Source: Zarea fungicola (lineage: Eukaryota > Ascomycota > Sordariomycetes > Hypocreales > Cordycipitaceae). Taken from it: a stretch of DNA of 32,689 nucleotides. This document shows positions 1-10,038 of the stretch, piece after piece. Made by a program: the position numbers and the translations under genes. The DNA lies in assembly GCA_900169235.1 (NCBI GenBank), contig FWCC01000460.1:1-32689 (forward strand), given 5' to 3'. The notes beneath the pieces were generated by a model, which saw only the letters and a program-made list of their open reading frames with translations, had not been told where the DNA came from and did not search any database. The stretch's first letter is position 1; every line of letters begins with the position of its first letter.

Positions 1-1298
1 ACAAAGTGACTAGCTTCTGTTTCAGGTGGAACGCCGAGACCCTCAGGGCAGTATCTGGACAGGCCGGTGGTAGGATCCAGACGGGCCTTTCCTAGCCACA
101 CGCTGTGGTATTCTTTAATGGCAGCAAGGATAGAGCGCCGTAGGAATTCGAGGGAATCAGGCTCGTGCTTAATTTTTTCATATACGCGCAAAGCCATGTC
201 GGTCAAAAAGGGGGGCTGGGAACGGCCCAAGTAGTACGATCGCGTGGCGTTTAGAATTTTTCCGTAGTGCTCAATACAAAAGCAAAAGTTGACCACCATT
301 GCCTTGGCCAGGTCGACACGGTCATTGACCAGCAGACCAAGGGACTCCATGTAGCTGTCCCAGCCATACAATTCGTTGAATCGGCCACCAGGGACAACAA
401 AGGGCAGGCCACGAAGCGACTTGACGGTGCCCTTGACTGGGTGCTGTTCTTCAATCTCCTCGACAGCAACGGCAAGGAGACCTGGCGTCTGGTTCATGTC
501 GCGAATAATTTCGGGGGTGATGATTTCTGGAAGCAACTGAACATCCAGTCGAATCTCTGGGCGGTCAATTGCAACCTGCTTATAATATTCATATTGTGCG
601 GTGCACTTGGAGGGCACGTAGATGCGGGGTCTGGGATCGTCGGTCCAGTCCTTGGGGTCGCTTGCAGTAATCTCAATGGTGGATGCGTCGATGCATCTAG
701 TTAAACCGTCCCAGAAATGGTATTGGATGAGGCGGGAGAGGCGGTTGACGGGGTTTTCGTTGAGGCGAGCCTCGTCAAGAACGATTTGCTTGCGGCCATA
801 TTCTTTGGCCAGCGTCAATTCCTGCAGCAGGTTGGACAGCATATAGGTGCCACGGACTTCGAATCGGTGGTAGCCCGCCGAGGCCGCAGTCCGCAGGGGC
901 AAGACTTTGGGCCCGTGGTCCTCGATTGTAATCTGCATATTTCCATCTGTATCCTCTTGAGCTTTCAAGCTCTCCAGAGTGGGTTCAACCTGGATAAGAA
1001 AGCGACGACCCTGCTCCAAGCTGGTTTCATCTAGAGAGAGCCAGTTAGTCGTTGTTCCAAGGCAATGGGGTCAGAAAAAGCCATACCGTGACTGCCTCGC
1101 CGCCAAGGATCCGGGGCATTGATGGGCTCAATGTGCTTGCTTAAGCTGCTCTTTGAGATGATCCTGTTAACTCCACTTTTTGACCTAGGATGCAACCATG
1201 AGTCTTACCTGGGAAAATGCGCGAGTGCGGTTGGCATGACGGTCAGTGTGACGCTCTTCCGAGGCGTAGTAGGTTTTGGCATCGTCAAACACACTCAT
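1..1298 (-). CDS. Neutral trehalase, N-terminal part (cut by window edge)
   Basis: Hydrolyses cytosolic trehalose to glucose (GH37), the regulated enzyme for mobilising trehalose after stress and germination. The start at 1298 gives [17 protein letters not shown]. The PKA-type site RRGSHD, a Ca-binding-like [13 protein letters not shown] segment, and GH37 signature 1 [14 protein letters not shown] are all readable. The second GH37 signature and the C-terminus lie left of the window. Exons: 1209-1298, 1087-1150 and 1-1030; intron 2 is 1031-1086. The start of exon 2 is uncertain: the best-looking CAG acceptor (ending at 1164) leads to a stop, while a weaker AAAG acceptor ending at 1151 keeps frame into [10 protein letters not shown]. 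Identity of the family is very secure from the signature and overall sequence; the exact first intron is not. This looks like a conserved core gene under selection, unlike much of the rest of the window. Confidence 0.95.
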
Positions 1299-1593
1299 TG
1301 TCAACGATGTGTCCGAGATGATTACGATTGTGGTGTCGGCAGACTAGAGTGAGGTGCAGATTCTATATCTACTTTACGGCGATGCAAGAATGGACACAGT
1401 TTCAACTGTGGGAAAGTCAATATTAAATAAGTTCCGAGTCACTGGTGTAATTGGATGATTGTATTCAATTACACAGTTGGCACGTGCATACGGCTGAAGA
1501 AAAATCGCTAGTAAGACACAACTAATTAGACTATTATAGGCTCACCAACAATCCGCCACGGTGGACTGCATACGATATGCACGCCTGGCCCCC

Positions 1594-1834
1594 AGGGGTG
1601 GGCGGGTGGGCGTGCAGCCAAGGAAATGTCCGAGGCTACGGCAGAGACGAAATGAAGCTGACACCTCGACAAGCAGGACAGTGGACCTCCACGTCCCCTG
1701 CAGCATGGCGTGGTTGGCAACGCGTCAGACACGTTCAGCCGAATGGGGGTGCATTCAGAAGTTTACAGGCAGGTGTACTTATTCCCTAGCTGCCCGGGGC
1801 GTGCGTCGCGCCGCGGGATTGACGGTCGGCCCCT
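1594..1834. promoter_or_regulatory. Cluster of STRE-like cores upstream of the trehalase
   Basis: Three stress-response-element cores (AGGGG at 1594-1598, CCCCT at 1695-1699 and 1830-1834) lie 300-540 bp upstream of the trehalase start. Yeast neutral trehalase is known to be stress-regulated through such elements. Five-base motifs occur often by chance, so this is only suggestive. The rest of 1299-2593 holds no gene that I can support. Confidence 0.25.
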
Positions 1835-2593
1835 TCAGATCCATCGCCCAAGCTTCCTCGGCCAATAGCCTGTAGTACGGTGATGCCATGGACCCGACAA
1901 GCTGTCGTTCATTCCGACACAGCCCGATTTCTGGTCTTTCTCTTCACATCACGTCTCAAGGCGGAACTGGAGGGCACGAATAGACGACTGACATTTCAAA
2001 TAAGAAGACTCTAGTTGTTTTTACTTCCTGCGAAGAGTCATGCTGAGCACAATTACCCGTCCTTAGTACAACTTTGTTGATCCCTCAATTCGTCTTGTCT
2101 CTTTGTCCCGAAAGACTGTACGCGCCCTTCTTGATATGTCTTTCTAGCTTTTATCTTGACATCAAAAGCATCCAGTTGGACGCGGGACTCAGGTATAAAA
2201 CTGCGCTGATTCCAAAAGGGATGCCGAGATTACAGATTTAGAATGTACCAAGAGTCAAGTGCAAAGACGAGAGAGGCCTCGGAATGTAGTTGAAGTTCTC
2301 AAAACTATACGGCTGTGGTCGGCCGACGTCAAAACGTACTCCCACCCCAAGTCCGCTCGGGCCTCATGACCAACGGAAACCGGGTCGTACCTGGAGGCAG
2401 GCTAAGAAATCAACAGTTCAATCTCATGATTTCATAGTGCCATCCACGCACTAATAAAATAATGAGAAATATAGGATTTGACGGCTGGTATGGGTCGGCC
2501 GCAGCAGCCAACAGGGTCGCGGCAGTGGCCCCAGCCAGACTTTGGTTTGCCCTCACTCATTGGAAGCCGCATTAATTCGATAGCCACCGTGCA

Positions 2594-3710
2594 TTACTTT
2601 TTCGCACTTGCTGTCGCAGGTAAAGTAACATGACTGATCTTGCCGTTGCGGCCAATTGTGAAGACACAGGCATCTCTCCCAAGCATGGCCATGCCAATCA
2701 CCTTATCAGGCAACTGACATGACGTCGTGTTTGTTTCTTGTTTCCGCACATCCCAAAAATGTATTTCTCTACGCCCCATTTAGTAACCGACGACGGTCAA
2801 CACTCAAACTGGGCGCATACCTCTTGGAACCATGAAAGAGATGGCCATCCTTCAACCAGCCCATCCAATGGTGGCCCTCTGGGTAACGGATATCCTCCCA
2901 TTGAATGGCTTTACAGCGTATCTTTTTAGATTCCCTGGGGTTCTTTGGCACATTCCAGACCTCTAGGTCGCCACATTGGGTTTGAACTGCAAGGGAGCCC
3001 AAAAACTGTGATTTGACGTGAGCATGCCACGCCAGGTTAATGACTGTGACAGGAAGTGGATATATGGCCACCATGTGGACTTCGGATGGCGTCTCAAGTG
3101 CATTGAAGGGTGGCCGGAGTACATTGGATTGTGGTGGGCGTAAAACGATGAGTAGAGATCCGTCTTGATATCTGTCTCCCGTTAGATCGGAGTGTGCTGG
3201 TGGCTTGATAGACAAACCCGATGGCCAATGTCTGGCAGTCATCTAAAGCAGCCAAAGCTGTAATGGCGCCTTTATCCGTTTGTCCAAACAACGTAATGGT
3301 AATATCCAAGATTGGGTGGGAAGCCAAGACGGTGCCCGTTGCATCACCTGTGGACAAATTAGTGAAAATCAACATGATCAGCCTTCGGCTATACCTGTAA
3401 CGACGTAGCCATCACGCATCCATGTAAGAGCTGTCACTTGGGCCGGAAGATATTGCTTACGGAGCACCCGCAGTGTTGGCAGATTCCAGATAAGAAGCAG
3501 TCCTACATCGGCGCTGGCCACGCGATTGCTAGGGTTATCCCGACAGTTGTTATTGATAGCAAGCAGCAAAACTTTGTCGTCATGCTCGTTGAATATACGA
3601 TATTTATCCTCCTCGAACTTATAATACAAAATCGCAGATTTCCAGGCGTAAAGTAATCCGCTAGCCGTAGCATCGCAGGGAACGAAATCAAGATCCTGTG
3701 CCGAATCCAT
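2594..3710 (-). CDS. WD40-like protein, four exons, 323 aa
   Basis: The spliced product is a beta-propeller-like protein of unknown function. Exons 3395-3710, 3218-3347, 2821-3171 and 2594-2768 sum to 972 nt, exactly 324 codons. Introns are 47, 46 and 52 nt; the second has a CTAAC branch point and an ACAG acceptor. WD-type strands are visible: LLIWNLPTLRVLRKQYLP, the DGSLLIVLRPP strand, DLEVWNVPKNP and IHFWDVRKQE near the end. At 323 aa it has room for only about five or six blades, so it is short for a full propeller or is part of one. The start at 3710 follows MDSAQDLDF; an in-frame ATG at 3815 would add 35 residues that resemble a mitochondrial presequence. No exact family is claimed. All introns keep phase, so the gene looks intact. 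Confidence 0.75.
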
Positions 3711-4674
3711 GATGGCAGAAATATCCAAGCTTGTATTGTTGTTACGAGAGATGGAAGGTATGACAAAATGCGACAAACGGGTAGCAAGACGGCAGTAGTT
3801 TGTAAAGCGCATCATCCGTCGTGGGTGGGGGGCAGCCCGCGCCAGTGGTCGAATGCCCTGCCAGCGGCCCAGTTGATGTGATCTTGTGACACCTTCGGCA
3901 TGCAGTCGGCCTAATGACTGGGCGTTGTGGAGGCAAGTAGGTACCTGAACAAGCACCTTTGTCTGAAATATGGCTCTGTAGGCAGAGCAAGAGGGGCGAG
4001 CTAGCGTTGACAACGATCAGCGGCCCTGCCCGACGAGTGTTGATTGGGAATTATTCGCCTATGTTGGTAATTTCAGGATGGAGTGCGGTTGGAAGGGCCC
4101 AAACTGAACTGGGAACTTTGAAATTTTCAGCTAAGCCGTGCAGTAGGGTCCAATGATACTTAGCAACTGCGGGTTGCCACATATCAAACCGAATGGACTT
4201 GCTCTAATTATGGAGGCATGGCTGAACTCGGCCGAGACCCATCTCAGTGTCGCTGCAAATTCGGATACAAATACAGAGGGAGGGCCTATTCCCTCGCCCA
4301 TTTTCTCACGGGCGATCGCGCTCGACTTGGACATAGCACTAGGCGCGACAAAGGGGACAGAATAGGGTCAAGTAGCAGCACTGAGCCAAAAGATTGGTAC
4401 CGGTATATGCCACTGACTTGAGAAAAATGTAATTTTTAATTCTTTTGTACTGTGCTATGGATGCAAGGAATTAAAATTACAAAAAAAAAAAAGAAGTTGC
4501 CTAATCACGACGTTGCATCGCGACTTGACTCTGTCCATCAGGCATGCCCTCAGTTTCGCCTCATCCAGTACGTATTCTGCCAGGATGCTTTCGCCACCTT
4601 TGTAAAAATCGTCAATGTGCAATATCTGTCAGACGCATTTTCAGCTCCTCGCCAGCGAGCCTGCATCAGTCTTC
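3711..4674. other. Intergenic stretch with no supported gene
   Basis: This is the presumed upstream region of the WD40-like gene and the downstream flank of the phosphotransferase fragment. Open frames here are short, mostly begin at non-ATG codons and have no recognisable motifs. There is an A-rich homopolymer near 4481-4492. Confidence 0.5.
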
Positions 4675-5200
4675 CTAAGCCGATCGATTAGGCTTATTCG
4701 GCTCCCATGCCAGCTCCCTCGTTTTACTTTCCTTCACCTTGCTATCGACAAACAGCTCCATATCCTTCTGGACACGTTCATCCAGCAGACTAAGCCTCTG
4801 CTTCCAAGAATCCTCGAGGCATCCGGGGCCAAAGAATTTGGGAGCCAACTTCTCCCGAAAGATGGCATCAAAGGCAAAGTTCTTTCGAGCGGCGTACACA
4901 GCCCAAAACTCACCTGCATCCCAGCTCCGACGCATTAAGCAAGATAGCTGCTTATCCTGCGGCCTGTCTTGCGCAATAGCCAGTCCTACACATTCTTCTT
5001 GAGCCTCCAAGAATGTCTGCAAGCGATTTTCGTATATATGCGACCACTCATTCATACCTTCTGGCCAATATTCTGGCCGTTCGAGAAGCAGCCACCATGG
5101 TGGCGCAAACGAAAATTCGGCCGGTGCGGCGTACGTGAATTCCCAGTCAATAACCCCAACAATTTGTAGATTCTCGTATCTTCTAAGCCACTCCTCCACT
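4675..5200 (-). pseudogene. Aminoglycoside-phosphotransferase-like, C-terminal fragment
   Basis: About 174 residues match the C-terminal half of fungal APH/choline-kinase-like phosphotransferases. The Mg-binding region reads VGVIDWEFTYAAPAEF, followed by PPWWLLLERPEYWP, the fungal-typical EFWAVYAARKNFAFDAIF and a normal tail ending LAWEPNKPNRSA. The N-lobe, the ATP-binding region and the catalytic HxDxxxxN loop are absent. No ATG opens the reading frame at the right place: the codon at 5199 is GTG. The stop of the upstream gene lies only 31 bp away at 5231. The frame stays open further upstream, but there it overlaps the clearly coding last exon of that gene in another frame. The best reading is a 5'-truncated relic created by a rearrangement breakpoint near 5200-5231. 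It could still be transcribed by read-through; kinase activity is not expected. Confidence 0.8.
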
Positions 5201-5230
5201 ATATATACACGTACTTGTAAGTTCTGAAAT

Positions 5231-7154
5231 TTATAGCCTCGGTGGCTCGCTTGCGTGCTGCTGGTAATGCACGCGACATTGTCTATAGGAGTGCCACCAC
5301 TCCAGCCGTCCGCGACACTCTATATGCAAATATTTCAACCCTGGTTGAGTGGGCTGTATCAGGCTCAAGCCACAGATTTGAGGTTCCCTGTCGCGGAAGC
5401 AGAGCCAGAATCCGGTCAACTGATCAATTTGCAAGGGCTCCTCGAGATAGTCCAGCCGAACTCTACCGACACTCGCCTGACTGCCACTCACATATGTAAA
5501 CAGTAAGCCAACAACGTGCTTGTCATCCATACTTGCTCGGCAGGTCGCCACCTGAACAGTATTATCCAGCATAGCCCAAGACCAAAAGTACTGTTCAGTC
5601 GTACACGCTCGCGGATAGTCAGTGTGTGGTTTTGGTAATTCCACGGCTGGTGATCTATTAGAACTGGACTCCTTGTCTTCGAAAGCAATGGCCCGAAACC
5701 CATCGACATCAAAATGTGGTAGGCAGGCGCTAGTGTCTCGTTGGTCAAGTGCATACAGGGTGGCCCGTGCCCAAGTCCGGTGCGGATATGGCCCAATCGT
5801 GTAAATCTTCCCCGTATTCATTTTCAACTGCAGAAATCATTAGTACGGCGGCAGTGGATACAAGGGCTATAAACTGCATACTATTAGTGCCGAAGGCTGG
5901 TGTTCAATTTTACGTAGCCATATCCCGATGATGCTTTCTCCCTCGTTGATTGGCACGTAGAACCACATGGCGGTTTCTGGCTGGTCCTTGTACATCGACG
6001 TAGCTCTATCTGCTGTATGGGCATACATGCCCAGTAGGTGAAAATACCAGCAGAATGAATAACCAGTGGTCATTAGTTTGTTTGTATACGGAGATACGAG
6101 TCGCATCGTCCCAGGGACGTCACTGAAACTTTCCGATTTTACCGGGAAAAATCGGGAAAGTTGACTGACGGGTTTTGATGTTACCCAGTCCGGCGTGCTC
6201 GCATTTGTGCTCGCGGTTGTGAAGCGGCGTATTATTTCCCCCTTAAGTTTTTCATCAGGTTAGTATTATAAAGAAGATGCGTTGACGAATTACTTACGTC
6301 GCATTGCCAACTTAGACGTGACTCCCGAATATCTCTGTTCATGGTCCTCCACCAAACGCCCTCGTGTTCCTGCACGGCGGGTATATTATTCAGAGAGTCG
6401 CTGAAAAGCAAGTCTCTTATCCCCAAGTGATCCTCAGCTACATACATAGTGATCTCATTTTCGGTCGACTCCGCTTTCCGTAGTAAAATTGATTTCTCAG
6501 GCCCGCGTTCATTCGCTAGTGTTTGGATATACTTAATTCCCTCAAACGAAGTATACGTTACCCAGATATCTTTATAGACATCTACTTCATTCACGGCACT
6601 TCGGCCCGTAATATGGCCGCTCTTAAGCTCTCGCCGTCGGCGCAATATAGATTGAGCTGCATGAGATTTGAAACTGTAGCCAGCTATCTTATTTAATAGC
6701 TCGAGTGGCAATGCATGTCTTGGTTGTAGTTCCATACAAAGCGTGACAGCAAACTCCCCCTGATACCAACGGGCGCGTCGGCTATCTTCGGATAAAGCAG
6801 GCTCAAATGCATAGGTGGTAATGTTGTTGGCCGGATCGAGATCCTCTTTTTTGGATGCAGTATCATCAAAACAGCTCTGGTGAATTGCAGTCGCCGGCAT
6901 GTCCTCTGAGGATTTACCCAGAGAGGGGATTGGCAATCTATGAGGCTTATACATAATGTTGAGCCGCTTATCCACGAACTCCTTGGAGGCAAATATGAGC
7001 TTTTCAGACAGTTGACCGTCTTGTCGAACTATACATGTCAGAGGATTGGTCATTGGCTACTGGGAGGTCCAAACTTACTGACAGCAACCTTTTCGTCGTC
7101 CTTTAACTCGAAACGGCAAAGCCCACACCTGAAGGGTATAAATGAGATAGGCAT
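5231..7154 (-). CDS. Fungal-specific F-box-like protein, 587 aa, four exons
   Basis: Four exons (7079-7154, 6298-7028, 5882-6241, 5231-5827) join with consistent phase to 588 codons. Introns are 50, 56 and 54 nt, each with a canonical donor (GTAAGT, GTAAGT, GTATGC) and CTAAC/CTAAT-like branch sites. The N-terminus has a possible zinc site, CGLC at residues 10-13 with HQSC at 75-78. A short F-box-like motif, LPLELLNKIAGY, is at 132-143. A conserved fungal core follows (IKYIQTLANE, YVAEDHLGIRDLLFSD, GVWWRT) and then the C-terminal module VVGLLFTYVSGSQASVGRVR ... LEWWHSYRQC. I recall this arrangement in many uncharacterised fungal proteins, where the F-box suggests SCF ubiquitin-ligase adaptors; function here is inferred. 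The start of exon 3 encodes an atypical Ser/Thr-rich linker that overlaps a DNA hairpin (6118-6170). The gene appears intact. Confidence 0.8.
6118..6170. repeat. Imperfect inverted repeat inside exon 3
   Basis: Arms of about 23 bp (6118-6140 and 6147-6170) are near complements around a 6-bp loop, with cores AACTTTCCGATTTT and AAAATCGGGAAAGTT. The repeat lies in coding sequence of the 587-aa gene and is translated as part of a linker not expected in the family core. Confidence 0.6.
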
Positions 7155-7576
7155 GGCGAGATGAAGTGGCTAGGTAAATCAGAAGGAGTCCACGATGCTG
7201 CGGCACGATGACGAGGGGAAGTGGCAATGGTAAGCCGGCCCCCACTAAATCATATATAGCGACAATGAATGGGTCTTTGAAAAGCCAAGCTGACCAGTTA
7301 CGCGGTTATGATTCGGATGATGTAAATCGGTTCGAAGGAAAGCTCGTCATTTCACAATCCCGTTGTTTCTTGAGAAAGGGGCGGGAAGTTATTTTTTCTT
7401 TGGCACTATTTTTCTAGTATTGTGTGTTTGAGACATTCTGCTTAGTCACCCCAAACCCCACGATTGGCGCGCCAAGGCTCATTCATTTCGCACGCCGAAA
7501 TGAAAGCAAGTCCATTAGCGATGCAGTACGTTTGGCATCGAGAGTAGTTGTTAAAAAATCTCATCTCATGGTCAAT
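7155..7576. other. Intergenic stretch between two minus-strand genes
   Basis: This spacer contains the promoter side of the 587-aa gene and the 3' flank of the nuclease-like gene. I see no supported gene, RNA or repeat in it. Confidence 0.5.
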
Positions 7577-8558
7577 TTACTTCTTGTACCCGTTGAAATT
7601 AAACGTGCTCGTGTAGTAACTGGTCGAGCTATGACCTTTCCATTTCCATGCACCCACTGTTGCCACCCATTCCCAGTCGCTTGCTCTTGTTGTCTGAGTC
7701 CCCTTGCCCCCTCGTCTTTTGAAGGTGAACTCATCTGGTCTCAGATTATGCTTAACGTGCGTTATATCCACGTAACAATTCCTTTCGCTGGATGCGCTTG
7801 CCTCCGCCGCTGGTTCAACCATTGCACCTGCATTGGTCGCACTGCCCTGATAACCTGGCATGGAATGCCCCTGCTCGAACACTGGGGCTTGATACGCTGA
7901 TCGGCCGCCATGAGTTGAAGACCCGCTGGGAAAGTTGGTCTGACTCGGTCCACTGCTCTCATAATCTCCCATCGAATGGCCGTGCTCGAATATCGCGGCT
8001 GAGGCCTGACTTGGACCAGCTGATTCTACCACTCTGCTTTGCTCACCCTTCACATACCCGACGAATCTAATGAACACTTCCGCCGCCCTTGCCGAATCTG
8101 CATCGATGTAGGCATTCTTGGAACCCAACTCTCCCACACCATCATCCAGGGTGGAGCTTGCCGTCTGATTTGTCGACAAGCCAGAGGCGAAACTTAGTTC
8201 CCCAGGTCGACATTGCATATAGGAATTGTGTGTCGGTATACTCCAGAACCTTCATAGCCGACGCAAGAACATCAACCTCTGCCGCTTTCGGGGAATTCCC
8301 CCCAATTCGTTTGGCTTCCACAACTTTACATATTACAATCTCATGATATTCTGCGTCATATCGTACGATCGTGATGTCCACCCTGCTTCTACCTCCGTCG
8401 GGAGACTGCTCGCAAAGAGGCAGGTAATCTTCCTCAACACGGTAATACATTTGAAGAAGACCCTGCCAGAATGCAGATGATTTATATTCGATGTCATCGT
8501 TGTTCGCATTTTCGTACAGTTTGCGGACAATGCCCCTCTGGGGCACAATACTGCTCAT
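7577..8558 (-). pseudogene. PD-(D/E)XK nuclease-like protein, frameshifted
   Basis: The first 138 residues (from the ATG at 8558, context CAAAATG) form a restriction-endonuclease-like fold candidate. Asp61 in RVDITIVRYD is followed by the E81-A-K83 of VVEAKRIGG, the spacing of a PD-(D/E)XK core, and then by YAMSTWGTKFRLWLVDK. The frame stops at 8142-8144. The +1 frame immediately continues with the expected family sequence (GELGSKNAYIDADSA, AEVFIRFVGYVKGE) and runs to 7577. Its C-terminal module, YVDITHVKHNLRPDEFTFKR ... SDWEWVATVGAWKWKG, is typical of this fungal family. Between them is a low-complexity linker with two copies of an FE(H/Q)GHSM repeat. One extra base near 8141-8147 explains the break; the whole would be about 326 aa. 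No short intron with acceptable sites repairs it. It could be a pseudogene or a base-call error. A TATA box lies about 95 bp upstream. Confidence 0.75.
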
Positions 8559-8651
8559 TTTGAGTTCAATTACTGGAGGATAGAGGGTAATGATGCTTCG
8601 CTTTCTTGGGAATTTGGGATGCCAGGAGCTGATCCAGAGGGACAAGATGTG

Positions 8652-8659
8652 TATTTATA
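8652..8659 (-). promoter_or_regulatory. TATA box of the nuclease-like gene
   Basis: TATAAATA is read on the minus strand 94-101 bp upstream of the ATG at 8558, a usual fungal position. It supports the choice of that ATG rather than an upstream non-ATG codon. Confidence 0.45.
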
Positions 8660-9246
8660 TCCAGTGTTGGCTTATGTCACTATTCTTTACAGCAGGCATG
8701 GAAATGGACAAGTCATTGGGCACCAGGCGGAAGAATCGGCCACAAGGAAAGTGTGCCTCTGCAGAGTGACGCGCGTTGTTGCCAGCCTGCCGGCTATTGT
8801 CAACTGCACAATCACGCCGACCCAGCCAGCTACTCCTTACCAACGTGAATCTTTTGGCGAGTTACGTTCACTATTAAATGATTTTGACCTCTAGCTGAAG
8901 TAACACGTCATAGCAAAACGAACAATGCGTTGCTACACCCTCTGCAGCTGCGCTCGCTGAGTTAGTTTGTCGGCTGAAGAGTGGCTGTACTGGAGTGTGG
9001 GCAAAGTAAGCATTCTTTGTCAGGCCCAGGAAGGCAAATGTGCGCGTTTGGAGTCAGTGTATCTAGACTAGAAGTCACCATACGGCATAATCGGCCCGTC
9101 AAGTGGGTGTGGTAAGCCTTTGAGCAGAGGGCCACGACCGTCATCCAGGTTTGGGGTGGTGTTTTCAGTACATAGCATGCATACAGTTCATAGTCTATGC
9201 AGTGCATGGGCCACCCGTAGCATCCTGATGTAGCCCGGCGTCTCGT

Positions 9247-9285
9247 GGGCTGCACGGGGCTGCACGGGGCTGCACGGGGCTGCAC
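9247..9285. repeat. 10-bp tandem repeat, 3.9 copies
   Basis: The unit GGGCTGCACG is repeated perfectly at 9247, 9257, 9267 and 9277, the last copy lacking one base. Confidence 0.9.
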
Positions 9286-10016
9286 AAGTGTGCATACTTC
9301 AACCACAGGCGGCTAGCGTAATTGGCCCGTCGGACTTCAACGTTGAGTGCGATGACATTTGCTCTCAGTGGTGTGGTGGGGACAAATCTTGCTCTGGGCG
9401 ATTTCCAATGTCCACCAACTGAGGTATCTCTTGGAGTGACTGGGCGGACAGGTAAAAGCTGTCATGGGCGGAGTTGGGCTGCCTCAGTTTAAGCACTCAA
9501 ACGAGCTGGTACCTTTCTCGGCCGTGGATGCTAGGAAGAGAGCGCCGGATGCCCTTTCACTAGGATGACCTACTTGGCCAGAAGTACCCGCCACAGTTGC
9601 TATGGTGTGAAATGATGAATGGGAGAAGACAATGCAGCGGTGCATGACCCCCGTACGGTACTGGGTATGACTCTGCAGGAGGTTGGTGGGACCTCTAGGG
9701 GTGCAGCTGCGCACCTTGGCGTTTCCTCACTTTCAAGTGAGAGTACAAGACGACGGCGTCAGAGTTCCGCTATTGATGCGGTTGGAGTCCGTTGGAGAAG
9801 CACCACACACCTGCAAGGAGCGTGTGGCGTACTACATGGTCTGTGACCTGGCCGCACGAGCGGAAGTACACAATTATTTAGGCCGTCCTTGGCGCTCAAC
9901 TCATCGCCCAAGAGTAAGCATGAAATCTGTATTGCTCCGCTTTATTGCGCCCCTGCTGCGTCAAGCTGAGCTCTGGTGTCAAAGAAGAATATCCACAGGG
10001 CACAGCCGGATGTGAA

Positions 10017-10038
10017 CCACGCTGCATATGCAGCGTGG
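10017..10038. repeat. Perfect 22-bp palindrome
   Basis: The half-site CCACGCTGCAT is followed directly by its exact reverse complement, with no spacer and no mismatch. It lies in the gene-poor stretch. It could be a binding site for a dimeric protein or chance; nothing nearby decides. Confidence 0.85.

Noticed and set aside
5200..5400. Splicing of the 587-aa gene into the phosphotransferase fragment as one fusion protein
   Set aside because: No donor resembling the other introns occurs near the end of exon 4, and the upstream protein ends at its usual C-terminal motif.
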